The notes under the pieces: generated by a model
Seen by the model: only the letters and a program-made list of their open reading frames with translations
Told to the model about the DNA's origin: nothing
The model's database searches: none
NCBI GenBank assembly: GCA_964528095.1
Contig: CAZGSG010000097.1
Span: 1-19,803 of the forward strand
DNA: 19,803 nucleotides
Direction of reading: 5' to 3'
Origin: CAZGSG01 sp964528095
GTDB lineage: Bacteria > Bacteroidota > Bacteroidia > Chitinophagales > Chitinophagaceae
Position numbers and translations under genes: made by a program
Part shown: piece by piece, positions 1 through 7,219 of the stretch
Layout of the letters: every line of letters begins with the position of its first letter
Position numbering within the stretch: the first letter of the stretch is position 1

Positions 1-1212
1 CGCTGAGTTATTTCCGACCATCACATCACGATAACCCGGGCTGCTCCATTCGGGCAGCCATCCTCCTTCTTTATAATCATTGATCAGCCCTTCCTGCATC
101 TCTTTATTAATAGATGGATATACCAGGTTAAGAAAAGGATACAGGGCCCTGAACGTATCCCAAAATCCTGTGCCTGCAAACATATACCCGGGCATTGTAT
201 TCCCGGTATACGGACTATAATGTATGATCTTACCTGTTTTATCCAGCTCATATTGTTTTTGAGGAAATTGTATCGTGCGATACAGACAGGAATAAAATGT
301 TCTGACCTCTTCCGGAGTTCCTCCTTCAATGGTAAGTCGCCCCAGTTGTTTATTCCATGCCGCTTTGGCCTGCTGTTTTATTGTTTCAAAACTTTGGTTG
401 CCGATCTCGCGCTGCAGATTTATTTCTGCCTGCTCAAAACTGATGAAAGAAGAAGCAACACGCAGTTGAACGGACTCTCCTTTACGTGTTTTAAACCCTA
501 CAATCGCTCCGCTATGATTACTGCTGATCTCGAGGGAATCTTTTACAAGTTCCTTTCCGCGCCAGGTGTTGACAGAGCTGAATGGCTTATCAAAATAAAC
601 AACAAAATAGTTTTTGAAATTAGCACCTACAGCGCCGCTGTTGCGGGTGGTATAACCAATGATCTTTTGCTGGGCAGGTAGTATCTTAATATAAGATCCT
701 TTGTCAAAAGCATCTACGACTACAAAGGAACTATCAGATTTGGGAAAGGTGAGCCGGAACATAGCAGCCCTTTCTGTTGGTGTGAGCTCTGTTGTCACAT
801 CTGCATCTGCCAGGTATACGCTGTAATAATAGGGTGTGGCGGTCTCTGTCTTATGTGAGAACCAGCTTGCTCTTTTATCTTCGATAAAATTCAGCGATCC
901 TGTTACAGGCATAATGCTGAATTGTCCATAATCATTCATCCAGGGGCTTGGCTGATGCGTTTGTTTGAAACCGCGGATCTTATCAGCGGCATATCCATAT
1001 TGCCAGCCATCACCCATTTTTCCTGTCTGGGGTGTCCAGAAGTTCATGCCCCAGGGTACACAAATAGCCGGGTATGTATTACCATTGGACAAAGAAGGTT
1101 TGCTATCTGTACCCATCAATGGGTTTACAAAATCAACAGGGCTTGTATTGTTTTGCGAATAAGAAATAATAGAAATGGACAAACTGAAAATGACCGGGAG
1201 TAGGTTTCTCAT
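1..1212 (-). CDS. GH92 family alpha-mannosidase, secreted (partial, N-terminal 404 residues)
   Basis: Reading leftward from the ATG at 1212, the frame is open to the window edge, so the C-terminal part is missing. Family members are usually about 740-780 residues, so roughly half is present. The protein starts with a signal peptide (MRNLLPVIFSLSISIISYSQ) and continues with GH92 landmarks: VNPLMGTDS near residue 30, NTYPAICVPWGMNFWTPQTG at 45-64, THQPSPWMNDYGQFSIMP at 85-102, GTGFWDTFRALYPF near 350 and GGWLPEWSSPGYRDVMVGNNS at the edge. GH92 enzymes are calcium-dependent inverting exo-alpha-mannosidases that act in the periplasm or outside on N-glycan or mannan side chains. The catalytic acid residues fall in the missing part, so activity and linkage specificity cannot be judged. 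It lies 133 bp downstream of the amidase gene on the same strand. Family assignment is strong; the substrate is not known. Confidence 0.9.
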   Translation of the reverse strand, partial: MRNLLPVIFSLSISIISYSQNNTSPVDFVNPLMGTDSKPSLSNGNTYPAICVPWGMNFWTPQTGKMGDGWQYGYAADKIRGFKQTHQPSPWMNDYGQFSIMPVTGSLNFIEDKRASWFSHKTETATPYYYSVYLADADVTTELTPTERAAMFRLTFPKSDSSFVVVDAFDKGSYIKILPAQQKIIGYTTRNSGAVGANFKNYFVVYFDKPFSSVNTWRGKELVKDSLEISSNHSGAIVGFKTRKGESVQLRVASSFISFEQAEINLQREIGNQSFETIKQQAKAAWNKQLGRLTIEGGTPEEVRTFYSCLYRTIQFPQKQYELDKTGKIIHYSPYTGNTMPGYMFAGTGFWDTFRALYPFLNLVYPSINKEMQEGLINDYKEGGWLPEWSSPGYRDVMVGNNSA

Positions 1213-1345
1213 ACAAATGCTTTGAGGTTCAGCATTCAAAGTTCGGAGTTCGGGATCATTAATGACGGTAATTAATTATAGGGCAGGTTTATATCTATGC
1301 AGAGCCATTTTTACATGCAGAAGTCGTTCGGCTCGCTATTTCCTA

Positions 1346-2164
1346 TCACTGGTATTTCTTTTGCAACTCCGCCAGTATTTTTATATCGGCCTGGTTGATC
1401 GTTTTGGTTGTGTCGGAAGGAACAAAGTGCAGTTTAAATGATTGTATGGCATTCGCAGGATTCTTAATATCATAGCCAATAATGCGCAGGGCCTGCATTT
1501 CATTAAAATGTTCGGGTATCACTGTAGCCGTAGTATCATACCATACGCCATATCCGTTTTCAGCCAGTTTTTGCCAGGGGAAGTACCTGTTGGGGTCAAC
1601 TTTTCTTCCCGGTGCTATGTCGGAATGACCAATGAAATTGGTGGCCGGGATATTATAGGCTCTTTTTAATCTGCCCAGTAAATCGGTAATACTGCTGATC
1701 TGCGCATCGGTGAATGGTTCAAAACCATTATTGTCAACTTCGATACCGATACTGCTGCTATTGATATCGGTTGCGTTTCCCCATTTACTAACTCCTGCAT
1801 GATGCGCACGTAACAGATCGTTCAGCATATGATGTACTGTACCGTCCTTACATACAACATAGTGCGAGCTTACCTGTGTTCTTGGCAGGGTAAAGGTTTT
1901 TAGTGTTTGCTCACAACTGTTTTGCGCTGTATGATGAATGATCACAAAATTAGGCCGGCGCATACTGAAATTAGTTGTACCCACCCATTGTGCCGGGTAC
2001 AGAAGTCCGGTGGAATCTTCTACCGGATACTCCCGCAGTATTTTTGCAAATTTTTTGGATTGTTTTTTATATGCTTTGTTGGTAGCAGCATAAGGATTGC
2101 GGGCACAGCTATTGGAAATAAATATAAGGACCAGAAATATACAAAGCTTTCCCAGGTGATTCAT
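1346..2164 (-). CDS. amiD: AmiD-like N-acetylmuramoyl-L-alanine amidase, lipoprotein
   Basis: The 272-residue protein cleaves the bond between N-acetylmuramic acid and L-alanine in peptidoglycan. I chose the ATG at 2164, not the upstream one at 2197, because it places a lipoprotein signal at the N-terminus, with lipobox ISNSC and Cys20. No acidic export signal follows the Cys (CARNPY), so it probably faces the periplasm. The Amidase_2/AmpD fold spans about 65-200. Zinc ligands by family comparison are His77 (IIHHTA), His180 and Asp190 (GHSDIAPGRKVDP), and the catalytic Glu is Glu142 (IGIEVDNN). The C-terminal 60 residues (LRIIGYDI, FKLHFVP, LAELQKKY) match the peptidoglycan-binding tail of E. 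coli AmiD, an outer-membrane lipoprotein of about 276 residues, so length and architecture agree. It is divergent from gnd, with 101 bp between the starts. The 133 bp between it and the GH92 gene holds no clear terminator. Confidence 0.88.
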   Translation of the reverse strand: MNHLGKLCIFLVLIFISNSCARNPYAATNKAYKKQSKKFAKILREYPVEDSTGLLYPAQWVGTTNFSMRRPNFVIIHHTAQNSCEQTLKTFTLPRTQVSSHYVVCKDGTVHHMLNDLLRAHHAGVSKWGNATDINSSSIGIEVDNNGFEPFTDAQISSITDLLGRLKRAYNIPATNFIGHSDIAPGRKVDPNRYFPWQKLAENGYGVWYDTTATVIPEHFNEMQALRIIGYDIKNPANAIQSFKLHFVPSDTTKTINQADIKILAELQKKYQ

Positions 2165-2176
2165 TTGGCAAATATA
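2165..2176 (-). promoter_or_regulatory. -7 box of amiD, almost touching the start codon
   Basis: On the minus strand TATATTTG (2169-2176) matches the Bacteroidota -7 consensus TAnnTTTG and is followed by only four bases (CCAA) before the ATG at 2164. I see no convincing -33 TTTG at the usual distance. If this box is used, the transcript would be leaderless or nearly so. Confidence 0.5.
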
Positions 2177-2222
2177 AGTCGTTGACCAATATTTCACATC
2201 CGTTAAACCTATTATTAAGCCG

Positions 2223-2251
2223 TTTGTTTTACTGGTACTCCCGTAACTTTA
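2223..2251 (+). promoter_or_regulatory. Promoter of the gnd-zwf-pgl operon
   Basis: TTTG at 2223-2226 and TAACTTTA at 2244-2251 are separated by 17 bases, resembling the Bacteroidota -33 TTTG / -7 TAnnTTTG pattern with one mismatch in the -7 box. The ATG of gnd lies 14 bases further on. The region also lies upstream of the divergent amiD. Confidence 0.5.
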
Positions 2252-2265
2252 TGCAAAATTTATTT

Positions 2266-3708
2266 ATGGCGGCACATTTCGGTATGATAGGCTTGGGAAC
2301 GATGGGCAGCAATCTCGTTCTCAACGTTGCGGACAATGGGTTTGAGGCCTGCGGGTATGACCGCGACCCGGCCCAGCAAAAAAGATTGCTCGAAGAATCA
2401 AAAGGCAAACCAGTCACCGCTGCTGCATCTCTTCCTGAGTTCATCCAGGCTTTACAAACACCCCGTGTTGTTATGTTACTGGTACCAGCCGGTAAGATTG
2501 TTGATAATGTGCTGGCCGACCTGCTCCCTCTTGTACAAAAAGGTGATATCATTATTGATGGTGGAAACTCGCATTTTATAGATACAGAAAGGCGTTACCT
2601 GCAATTACAGGATTCCGGTGTTCATTTTATTGGTATGGGTGTCAGTGGTGGTGAGGAGGGGGCAAGATTTGGGCCCAGCCTGATGCCAGGAGGGAATAAA
2701 GAAAGTTATGAATTGGTGAAGGGCATACTGGAAGCCATTGCGGCAAAAACAGATGAAGGCCCCTGTGTATCATTTATAGGTAATACAGCCGCAGGCCATT
2801 ATACAAAAATGGTGCATAATGGTATCGAATATGCCATGATGCAATTGATCAGCGAGATCTACGGATTGCTCAAAACTACGGGACAGTTCAGCAACCAGGA
2901 ACTGCATGATCTTTTTGCAGCCTGGAATCATTCAGAACTACAATCCTTCCTGATAGAGATCACCGCTGATATTTTCCTTAAAAAGGATGATGATACAGGA
3001 AAAGACCTGGTAGATATGATCCTGGATAAAGCCAAAGCAAAAGGAACAGGTATGTGGACCAGTCAGAGCGCGATGGACCTGAATGTACCCATCCCTTCTA
3101 TCGATGCCGCGGTAACCATGCGTTATATTTCCGCATTAAAAGATGAGCGTGTTAAAAACGCGGGACTTTATTCATTTCAATCAAAAGATGGCTCTATCAA
3201 TAAAGATGAACTGGCTGCGGCTTGCAAGAAAGCATTACAATTTGGCTTCCTGCTGGCGTATGGCCAGGGCTTACAGTTATTGTCAGTAGCTTCTGCCCAA
3301 TATAACTATGCGGTTAATATCGCCGAAGTAGTAAGGGTGTGGAAAGGAGGGTGTATCATTCGCTCCGTGCTGCTAAATGATCTTCGCAAAGCATATACAC
3401 AAGATCCGTCTTTAACAAACATTATTTCTTCGCCTGTATTTCATCAGCAATTCTTTCAACTGAGAGCAAGCGTTGTGGATCTTTTGAAAAAAGCAATGGA
3501 CCATCAATTGCCGGTAGCGGCACTCGCCGCATCGCTACACTATTTTGATTCATACATCGCGGGAAGGCTGCCTGCCAATTTAGTACAGGCACAGCGCGAT
3601 TATTTTGGTGCACATACATACGAACGGATCGACAAACCAGGAAGTTTCCATACTGAGTGGGAAGGCAAACCACCCGTTGTTACTTCTGCTCAAAAACCAA
3701 CCGATTAA
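2266..3708 (+). CDS. gnd: 6-phosphogluconate dehydrogenase, decarboxylating
   Basis: The 480-residue enzyme oxidises 6-phosphogluconate to ribulose-5-phosphate and CO2 in the cytosol. The start at 2266 puts the dinucleotide-binding motif IGLGTMG at residues 8-14; an in-frame ATG at 2251 would add five residues. Landmarks in order: DGGNSHF at 98-104, GVSGGEEGARFGPSLMPGG at 125-143, GHYTKMVHNGIEY at 177-189 (catalytic Lys181, with His184 and Asn185), KGTGMWTSQSAMDL in the helical domain and QRDYFGAHTYERIDKPGSFH near the C-terminus. Length fits the long 6PGDH family (468 residues in E. coli). At the end of the second beta strand it has YDRD (Asp32) where NADP-dependent enzymes usually have NR(S/T), so coenzyme preference is open. 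A short tail of about 15 residues follows FHTEW. It is the first gene of the operon, 17 bp before zwf. Confidence 0.97.
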   Translation: MAAHFGMIGLGTMGSNLVLNVADNGFEACGYDRDPAQQKRLLEESKGKPVTAAASLPEFIQALQTPRVVMLLVPAGKIVDNVLADLLPLVQKGDIIIDGGNSHFIDTERRYLQLQDSGVHFIGMGVSGGEEGARFGPSLMPGGNKESYELVKGILEAIAAKTDEGPCVSFIGNTAAGHYTKMVHNGIEYAMMQLISEIYGLLKTTGQFSNQELHDLFAAWNHSELQSFLIEITADIFLKKDDDTGKDLVDMILDKAKAKGTGMWTSQSAMDLNVPIPSIDAAVTMRYISALKDERVKNAGLYSFQSKDGSINKDELAAACKKALQFGFLLAYGQGLQLLSVASAQYNYAVNIAEVVRVWKGGCIIRSVLLNDLRKAYTQDPSLTNIISSPVFHQQFFQLRASVVDLLKKAMDHQLPVAALAASLHYFDSYIAGRLPANLVQAQRDYFGAHTYERIDKPGSFHTEWEGKPPVVTSAQKPTD

Positions 3709-3725
3709 AGAAAGATAAAATTTAT

Positions 3726-5261
3726 ATGAGTATACATAAAGAACCCCAGGCTGCCAATATCGTGATCTTCGGAGGAAATGGCGACCTGGCATGGAGAAAA
3801 CTGATTCCGGCTTTTTATAATTTATATATCGGTGGTTTTCTGCCGAAAAATTTCGCCATTTACGGAGTGCATTACCAGGAGATGAGCGAAAAGGATTTTG
3901 AAAAACATTTTCTGGAAGGTTTCCATACATTTTCAAGAACGGTTAAAGCCAAACAAAAGGACTGGAAGACATTTGCTAAAAGTCTTTTTTATTATAAAGG
4001 AGATTTTACGCAAAAAGAGACCTATGAGGGCTTATCAGCTGTATTGAATAAAAATGATAAGACCTGGAAAACAAGAGGCGTTCGGCTATTCTATTATTCT
4101 GTTTCACCCCGCTTTATCGAGCCTATTTCGTTGATGCTGGCACAATATCAAATGGCCAACCAGGTAGCGTTGGACAGGATAGTGATCGAAAAACCATTTG
4201 GAAGCGACCTGGCAACAGCCAGGGAACTGAACCAGTTGCTTACAAAACATTTCAAAGAAAAACAGATCTTCCGTATTGATCATTACCTGGGTAAAGAGAC
4301 CGTTCAAAACCTGATGGCCTTCCGTTTTGCCAATATCGTATTTGAATCTATCTGGAATCATAATTACATTGAACATATACAAATAACTGTAGCAGAGAAT
4401 ATTGGTGTCGGCAGCAGGGGGAATTATTATGAAACAGCCGGCGCATTGAAGGATATGATACAAAATCACCTGTTCCAGTTATTATGCGTGGCTGCGATGG
4501 AGCCGCCGCTTTCACTGGATGCGGAAGAAGTGCGCAATAAAAAAGCTGATGTACTAAAAGCGGTCAGGCCACTTTCAAAAGCTGATGTCAGGAAACATGT
4601 ATTACGCGGCCAGTATGGCGAGGGAAAATTGAATGGAAAAAATCAACCCGCTTATCGCCAGGAAAAAAATGTAGATCCGAAATCAACAACGGAAACATTT
4701 GTCGCGCTGAAATTATTTATTGACAACTGGCGCTGGCAGAATGTACCATTTTACTTACGTACAGGTAAATGCCTGGCCAAAACAACTTCCCTGATCGTCA
4801 TCCAGTTCAAAAAAGTACCACACAATCTGTTTGGTTCAAAAATAATGACCGATCACCGGCCCAACCAGCTTATCATAAGCATACAACCGGAAATGGAAAC
4901 CACCCTGCTCTTTCATGCAAAAGAGCCAGGTGTACAACTCCACATTAAGCCGGTAGAAATGGATTTCACCTATAAAGAAAGCTATGATACGCCCGTTCCC
5001 GAAGCATATGAGACATTATTACTCGACATACTGGAAGGAGATGCCGCTTTATTCATGCGTGCCGACCAGGTAGAGGAAGCATGGAAAGTAGTAACGCCTA
5101 TTCTTGAAGCATGGAAAAAAGATACAACGGTACGTTTTCCTAATTACGAACCCGGAAGCTGGGGACCATCTTCCGCACAGGCATTGATAAAACCAGAAGG
5201 TTGTAACTGGACATTATTACCTCAGAATGGGATTCTTAAAAAGACAATAAAACAGAAATAA
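3726..5261 (+). CDS. zwf: Glucose-6-phosphate 1-dehydrogenase
   Basis: The 511-residue protein catalyses the first step of the oxidative pentose phosphate pathway, glucose-6-phosphate to 6-phosphoglucono-delta-lactone. The ATG at 3726 is chosen because it lies just before the nucleotide-binding motif GGNGDLAWRK at 16-25. The active-site signature RIDHYLGKE is complete at 183-191, with EKPFG at 155-159 and MIQNHLFQ at 244-251, whose His248 aligns with the catalytic base. YYETAGALKDM and VPFYLRTGK are further family blocks. The segment after the second strand reads AIYGVHYQEM: Tyr50 stands where Leuconostoc mesenteroides G6PDH has Arg46, which contacts the NADP 2'-phosphate, and Asn18 stands in the usual Ser/Thr position of the glycine-rich loop. 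It follows gnd by 17 bp and precedes pgl by 70 bp, so co-transcription is likely. Confidence 0.97.
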   Translation: MSIHKEPQAANIVIFGGNGDLAWRKLIPAFYNLYIGGFLPKNFAIYGVHYQEMSEKDFEKHFLEGFHTFSRTVKAKQKDWKTFAKSLFYYKGDFTQKETYEGLSAVLNKNDKTWKTRGVRLFYYSVSPRFIEPISLMLAQYQMANQVALDRIVIEKPFGSDLATARELNQLLTKHFKEKQIFRIDHYLGKETVQNLMAFRFANIVFESIWNHNYIEHIQITVAENIGVGSRGNYYETAGALKDMIQNHLFQLLCVAAMEPPLSLDAEEVRNKKADVLKAVRPLSKADVRKHVLRGQYGEGKLNGKNQPAYRQEKNVDPKSTTETFVALKLFIDNWRWQNVPFYLRTGKCLAKTTSLIVIQFKKVPHNLFGSKIMTDHRPNQLIISIQPEMETTLLFHAKEPGVQLHIKPVEMDFTYKESYDTPVPEAYETLLLDILEGDAALFMRADQVEEAWKVVTPILEAWKKDTTVRFPNYEPGSWGPSSAQALIKPEGCNWTLLPQNGILKKTIKQK

Positions 5262-5300
5262 GAGATGCGCTCTTGATTGACCAGTTGTTGTAGCCCACCG

Positions 5301-5323
5301 GTTTCAACGATTGAAGTTTCAAC
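5301..5323. repeat. Short direct repeat GTTTCAAC x2 between zwf and pgl
   Basis: GTTTCAAC occurs at 5301-5308 and again at 5316-5323, and TTCAA/TTGAA can pair across a three-base loop at 5303-5315. The flanking tagcccacc and acccactg resemble remnants of a REP-like palindrome. The unit sits in the 70-bp spacer inside the operon, directly before the pgl start. Its function is not known. Confidence 0.4.
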
Positions 5324-5331
5324 CCACTGAT

Positions 5332-6054
5332 ATGAAGATAATAGCTGATAAAACAATTTGGAAAGACAGCGAAGCAATGAGTGTTGCCGCTGCTCATTTT
5401 TTTATAGCTGCCTGCCACCAGGCAATTGCCAAACATGGCCGGTTTTCTGTAGCGCTCTCTGGCGGCAACACGCCCAAAAGATTGTATGAAATACTGGGAA
5501 CGCCGGAGTTTAGCAAAAACATCCCCTGGAAACATGTTTTCCTGTTCTGGAGTGATGAACGTTTTGTGCCGCATACCTCTGCAGACAGTAATTACAATAT
5601 GGTGAAAAAAAGCCTGCTCGATCATATCGATATCCCTCCAAGAAATGTTTTTGCTGTGCCGACCAGTGGCAGTCCGGACCAATGCGCGCGCCAGTATGAA
5701 GCAAGCATCAAAAAATTCTTTGGAACTAAACCCGCCTCATTCGACTGGATGCTGCTGGGTACAGGAAGCGATGGTCATACAGCTTCGCTGTTTCCAAACA
5801 CACCGGTGCTTGTTGAAAACAGGCGCGCCATAAAAGAGGTGTGGGTAGCAGATAAACAAACATGGCGCATTACGTTCACTTATCCTCTTATCAACCGCTC
5901 CAAACAGATCATCTTCCTGGTAGCGGGTGAGGAGAAAGCCCATGTAGTCAACGCGGTGTTCAGTAAAAAAACAAAGAAAGTATTTCCTGTGCAATATGTG
6001 ACTGCAGAAAAGTCGATGTGGTTGCTTGATGAAAAGAGCTCTTCCCGGTTATAA
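5332..6054 (+). CDS. pgl: 6-phosphogluconolactonase
   Basis: The 240-residue protein of the DevB/SOL family hydrolyses 6-phosphogluconolactone to 6-phosphogluconate, linking Zwf and Gnd. The ATG at 5332 gives MKIIADKTIW; a TTG at 5311 would extend it by seven residues without family support. Visible motifs are ALSGGNTPKRLYEIL at 41-55, FWSDERFVP at 72-80 followed by SNYNM, and LGTGSDGHTASLFP at 142-155, the last holding the conserved active-site His149. Length matches bacterial homologues of about 230-260 residues. It is the last gene of gnd-zwf-pgl and is followed 13 bp later by an intrinsic terminator. Gene order and content support one complete oxidative pentose phosphate operon. Confidence 0.95.
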   Translation: MKIIADKTIWKDSEAMSVAAAHFFIAACHQAIAKHGRFSVALSGGNTPKRLYEILGTPEFSKNIPWKHVFLFWSDERFVPHTSADSNYNMVKKSLLDHIDIPPRNVFAVPTSGSPDQCARQYEASIKKFFGTKPASFDWMLLGTGSDGHTASLFPNTPVLVENRRAIKEVWVADKQTWRITFTYPLINRSKQIIFLVAGEEKAHVVNAVFSKKTKKVFPVQYVTAEKSMWLLDEKSSSRL

Positions 6055-6067
6055 GTTAATTTTCAGT

Positions 6068-6101
6068 CCGGCGTCCCTGTTCGTGAACGCCGGCGTTTTT
6101 T
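6068..6101 (+). terminator. Intrinsic terminator after pgl
   Basis: CCGGCGT (6068-6074) pairs with ACGCCGG (6087-6093) around a 12-base loop and is followed by CG and six T (6096-6101). It lies just after the pgl stop codon and probably ends the gnd-zwf-pgl transcript. Confidence 0.8.
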
Positions 6102-6167
6102 ATTGCTGTTTACACAAGCAGTATTCCCCGCTCAAAGTGAATCCCTGCACTGGGAAATTTAAAAAAT

Positions 6168-6188
6168 AAGGATAGTGGTATCCTTTTT
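6168..6188 (+). terminator. Hairpin with T-run upstream of the PfpI gene (terminator or attenuator)
   Basis: AAGGATA (6168-6174) and TATCCTT (6179-6185) form a perfect 7-bp stem with loop GTGG, followed by a T-run to 6188. It is A+T-rich and weaker than the pgl terminator. Its arms carry the same AGGATA/TATCCT unit as the hairpin at 6195-6213, so the two may be alternative structures of one leader. Confidence 0.5.
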
Positions 6189-6194
6189 GACTAA

Positions 6195-6213
6195 GTATCC
6201 TAAACCAGGATAC
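6195..6213 (+). promoter_or_regulatory. Hairpin enclosing the ribosome-binding site of the PfpI gene
   Basis: GTATCCT (6195-6201) and AGGATAC (6207-6213) form a perfect 7-bp stem with a 5-base loop, ending one base before the ATG at 6215. The 3' arm contains AGGA, the only Shine-Dalgarno-like sequence of this gene. Folding of the RNA would hide it. As DNA, the same palindrome could instead be a repressor operator. Confidence 0.5.
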
Positions 6214-6214
6214 C

Positions 6215-6793
6215 ATGGCAACACTAAGCGGAAAAAAAATAGCTATACTTACAGAAAATGGTTTTGAAGAAATAGAGCTCACCAGTCCAAAGAAGGCGCT
6301 GGAAGATGCAGGAGCAGAAGTACATATCGTTTCCCCGCAAAAGGATATAGTAAAAGCCTGGGACCATGATCACTGGTCAATAGAATTACCGGTCGATAAA
6401 GAACTGTCTGTTGCAAAGCCCGAAGAATACGATGCATTGGTGATACCTGGTGGTGTTATTAATCCCGATAAGATGCGGATAAATAAAGCTTGTGTGGAAT
6501 TTGCTCAACATTTTTTGGAGGAGGGAAAACCTGTGGCAGCTATTTGTCATGGCCCGCAATTATTAATTGAGACCAATCTGATCAGCGGCCGGAATATGAC
6601 ATCTTATCCTTCTATCAAAACAGACCTTGAAAATGCCGGTGTGATCTGGGAAGATAAAGAAGTGATCACAGACAATGGGCTGGTAACAAGCAGAAGCCCC
6701 GCAGATCTCGATGCTTTCAATAAAAAAATGATTGAAGAAATAAAAGAAGGCAAACATTCGCCAGCACCATATACTCCGGCTCATTCGCATTAA
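6215..6793 (+). CDS. DJ-1/PfpI family protein (YhbO/YajL-like stress protein)
   Basis: The 192-residue protein belongs to the DJ-1/PfpI superfamily, whose members act as stress proteins, glyoxalases or proposed deglycases in the cytosol. The nucleophile-elbow motif AAICHGPQLL (108-117) contains catalytic Cys111 and His112, and GFEEIEL (16-22) supplies the conserved Glu18 that normally contacts the cysteine. IPGGVINPDKMR (77-88) and the block SRSPADLDAFNKKMIEE near the C-terminus are also typical of the PfpI subgroup, and length fits (about 170-195). It is followed by a hairpin terminator and a CsbD-like gene, which suggests a stress setting. The start lies inside a hairpin-forming leader with four copies of AGGATA or its complement. 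The exact substrate cannot be told from the sequence. Confidence 0.9.
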   Translation: MATLSGKKIAILTENGFEEIELTSPKKALEDAGAEVHIVSPQKDIVKAWDHDHWSIELPVDKELSVAKPEEYDALVIPGGVINPDKMRINKACVEFAQHFLEEGKPVAAICHGPQLLIETNLISGRNMTSYPSIKTDLENAGVIWEDKEVITDNGLVTSRSPADLDAFNKKMIEEIKEGKHSPAPYTPAHSH

Positions 6794-6819
6794 CAGGTGA
6801 GCTGTTTCCATATATATTC

Positions 6820-6846
6820 AACCACCTGGGCAACCGGTGGTTTTTT
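6820..6846 (+). terminator. Intrinsic terminator between the PfpI and CsbD-like genes
   Basis: AACCACC (6820-6826) pairs perfectly with GGTGGTT (6836-6842) around a 9-base loop, and a T-run follows to 6846. Only 24 bp separate its end from the next ATG. Confidence 0.75.
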
Positions 6847-6870
6847 ATTTAATCAACTCAAAAAAATACA

Positions 6871-7080
6871 ATGGGCAATTTAAATTTATCAAGACCCTGG
6901 GATGAGGTAAAAGAACGTCTGAAAGAAAATAACATCGACCTTACAGATGAAGACCTGGTATACACACCTGGCAAAGAGGAAGAACTATTGGAAAGGCTAA
7001 GTAAAAAAATAAACAAGACAAAAGACGAAACAAAGGCACTTATAGAAAGTATTTCATCGAATAAGGATCGCGCCAGCTAA
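6871..7080 (+). CDS. CsbD-like small stress protein
   Basis: This 69-residue, highly charged protein has no signal peptide or membrane segment. The order WDEVKERLKENNIDLTDEDL, then YTPGKEEELLERLSKKINKTKDETKALI, follows the CsbD pattern: W-x-x-h-K near the start, LTDDDL, a G-K-x-[DE]-x-L helix and an amphipathic helix starting near the KTK. CsbD proteins are general-stress proteins of unknown molecular role, usually 60-70 residues. The gene sits behind a terminator with only 24 bp before its ATG, so it is transcribed either by read-through from the PfpI gene or from a promoter overlapping the hairpin. The last codons overlap the start of the palindrome at 7075-7219. The similarity is short, so the family call is likely but not certain. 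Confidence 0.72.
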   Translation: MGNLNLSRPWDEVKERLKENNIDLTDEDLVYTPGKEEELLERLSKKINKTKDETKALIESISSNKDRAS

Positions 7081-7219
7081 GAAGTAAATGAGGGGAAAAG
7101 GTTAAAGAGAATGGTTTAATTAAAATGGAATTACTTTTAAGTTCTGTGCAGATCTTAAAAGTAATTGCTGTTTTAGAGAATTTCTCCTTGATCTTTTTTC
7201 CCTCATTTAACTCTTAGCT
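7075..7219. repeat. Long imperfect palindrome between converging genes; central 13-bp perfect stem
   Basis: Two arms of about 66 bases (7075-7141 and, inverted, 7154-7219) flank a 12-base loop. The inner stem is perfect over 13 bp (7129-7141 with 7154-7166; core ATTACTTTTAAG / CTTAAAAGTAAT). The outer ends match at about 27 of 33 positions and both begin AGCTAAGA, then TAAATGAGGG. The outer ends overlap the stop codons of the CsbD-like gene and of icmF. It may serve as a bidirectional terminator, although no strong T-run follows the inner stem, and it may derive from a mobile palindromic repeat. Confidence 0.75.

Noticed and set aside
220..1203. Plus-strand open frames over the GH92 gene
   Set aside because: The minus-strand frame is open to the window edge and carries unmistakable GH92 motifs; the plus-strand frames are shadows.
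1220..1241. CTTTGA/TCAAAG inverted repeat upstream of the GH92 gene as an operator
   Set aside because: A 6-bp arm with a 10-base loop is common by chance in this base composition, and nothing else supports it.
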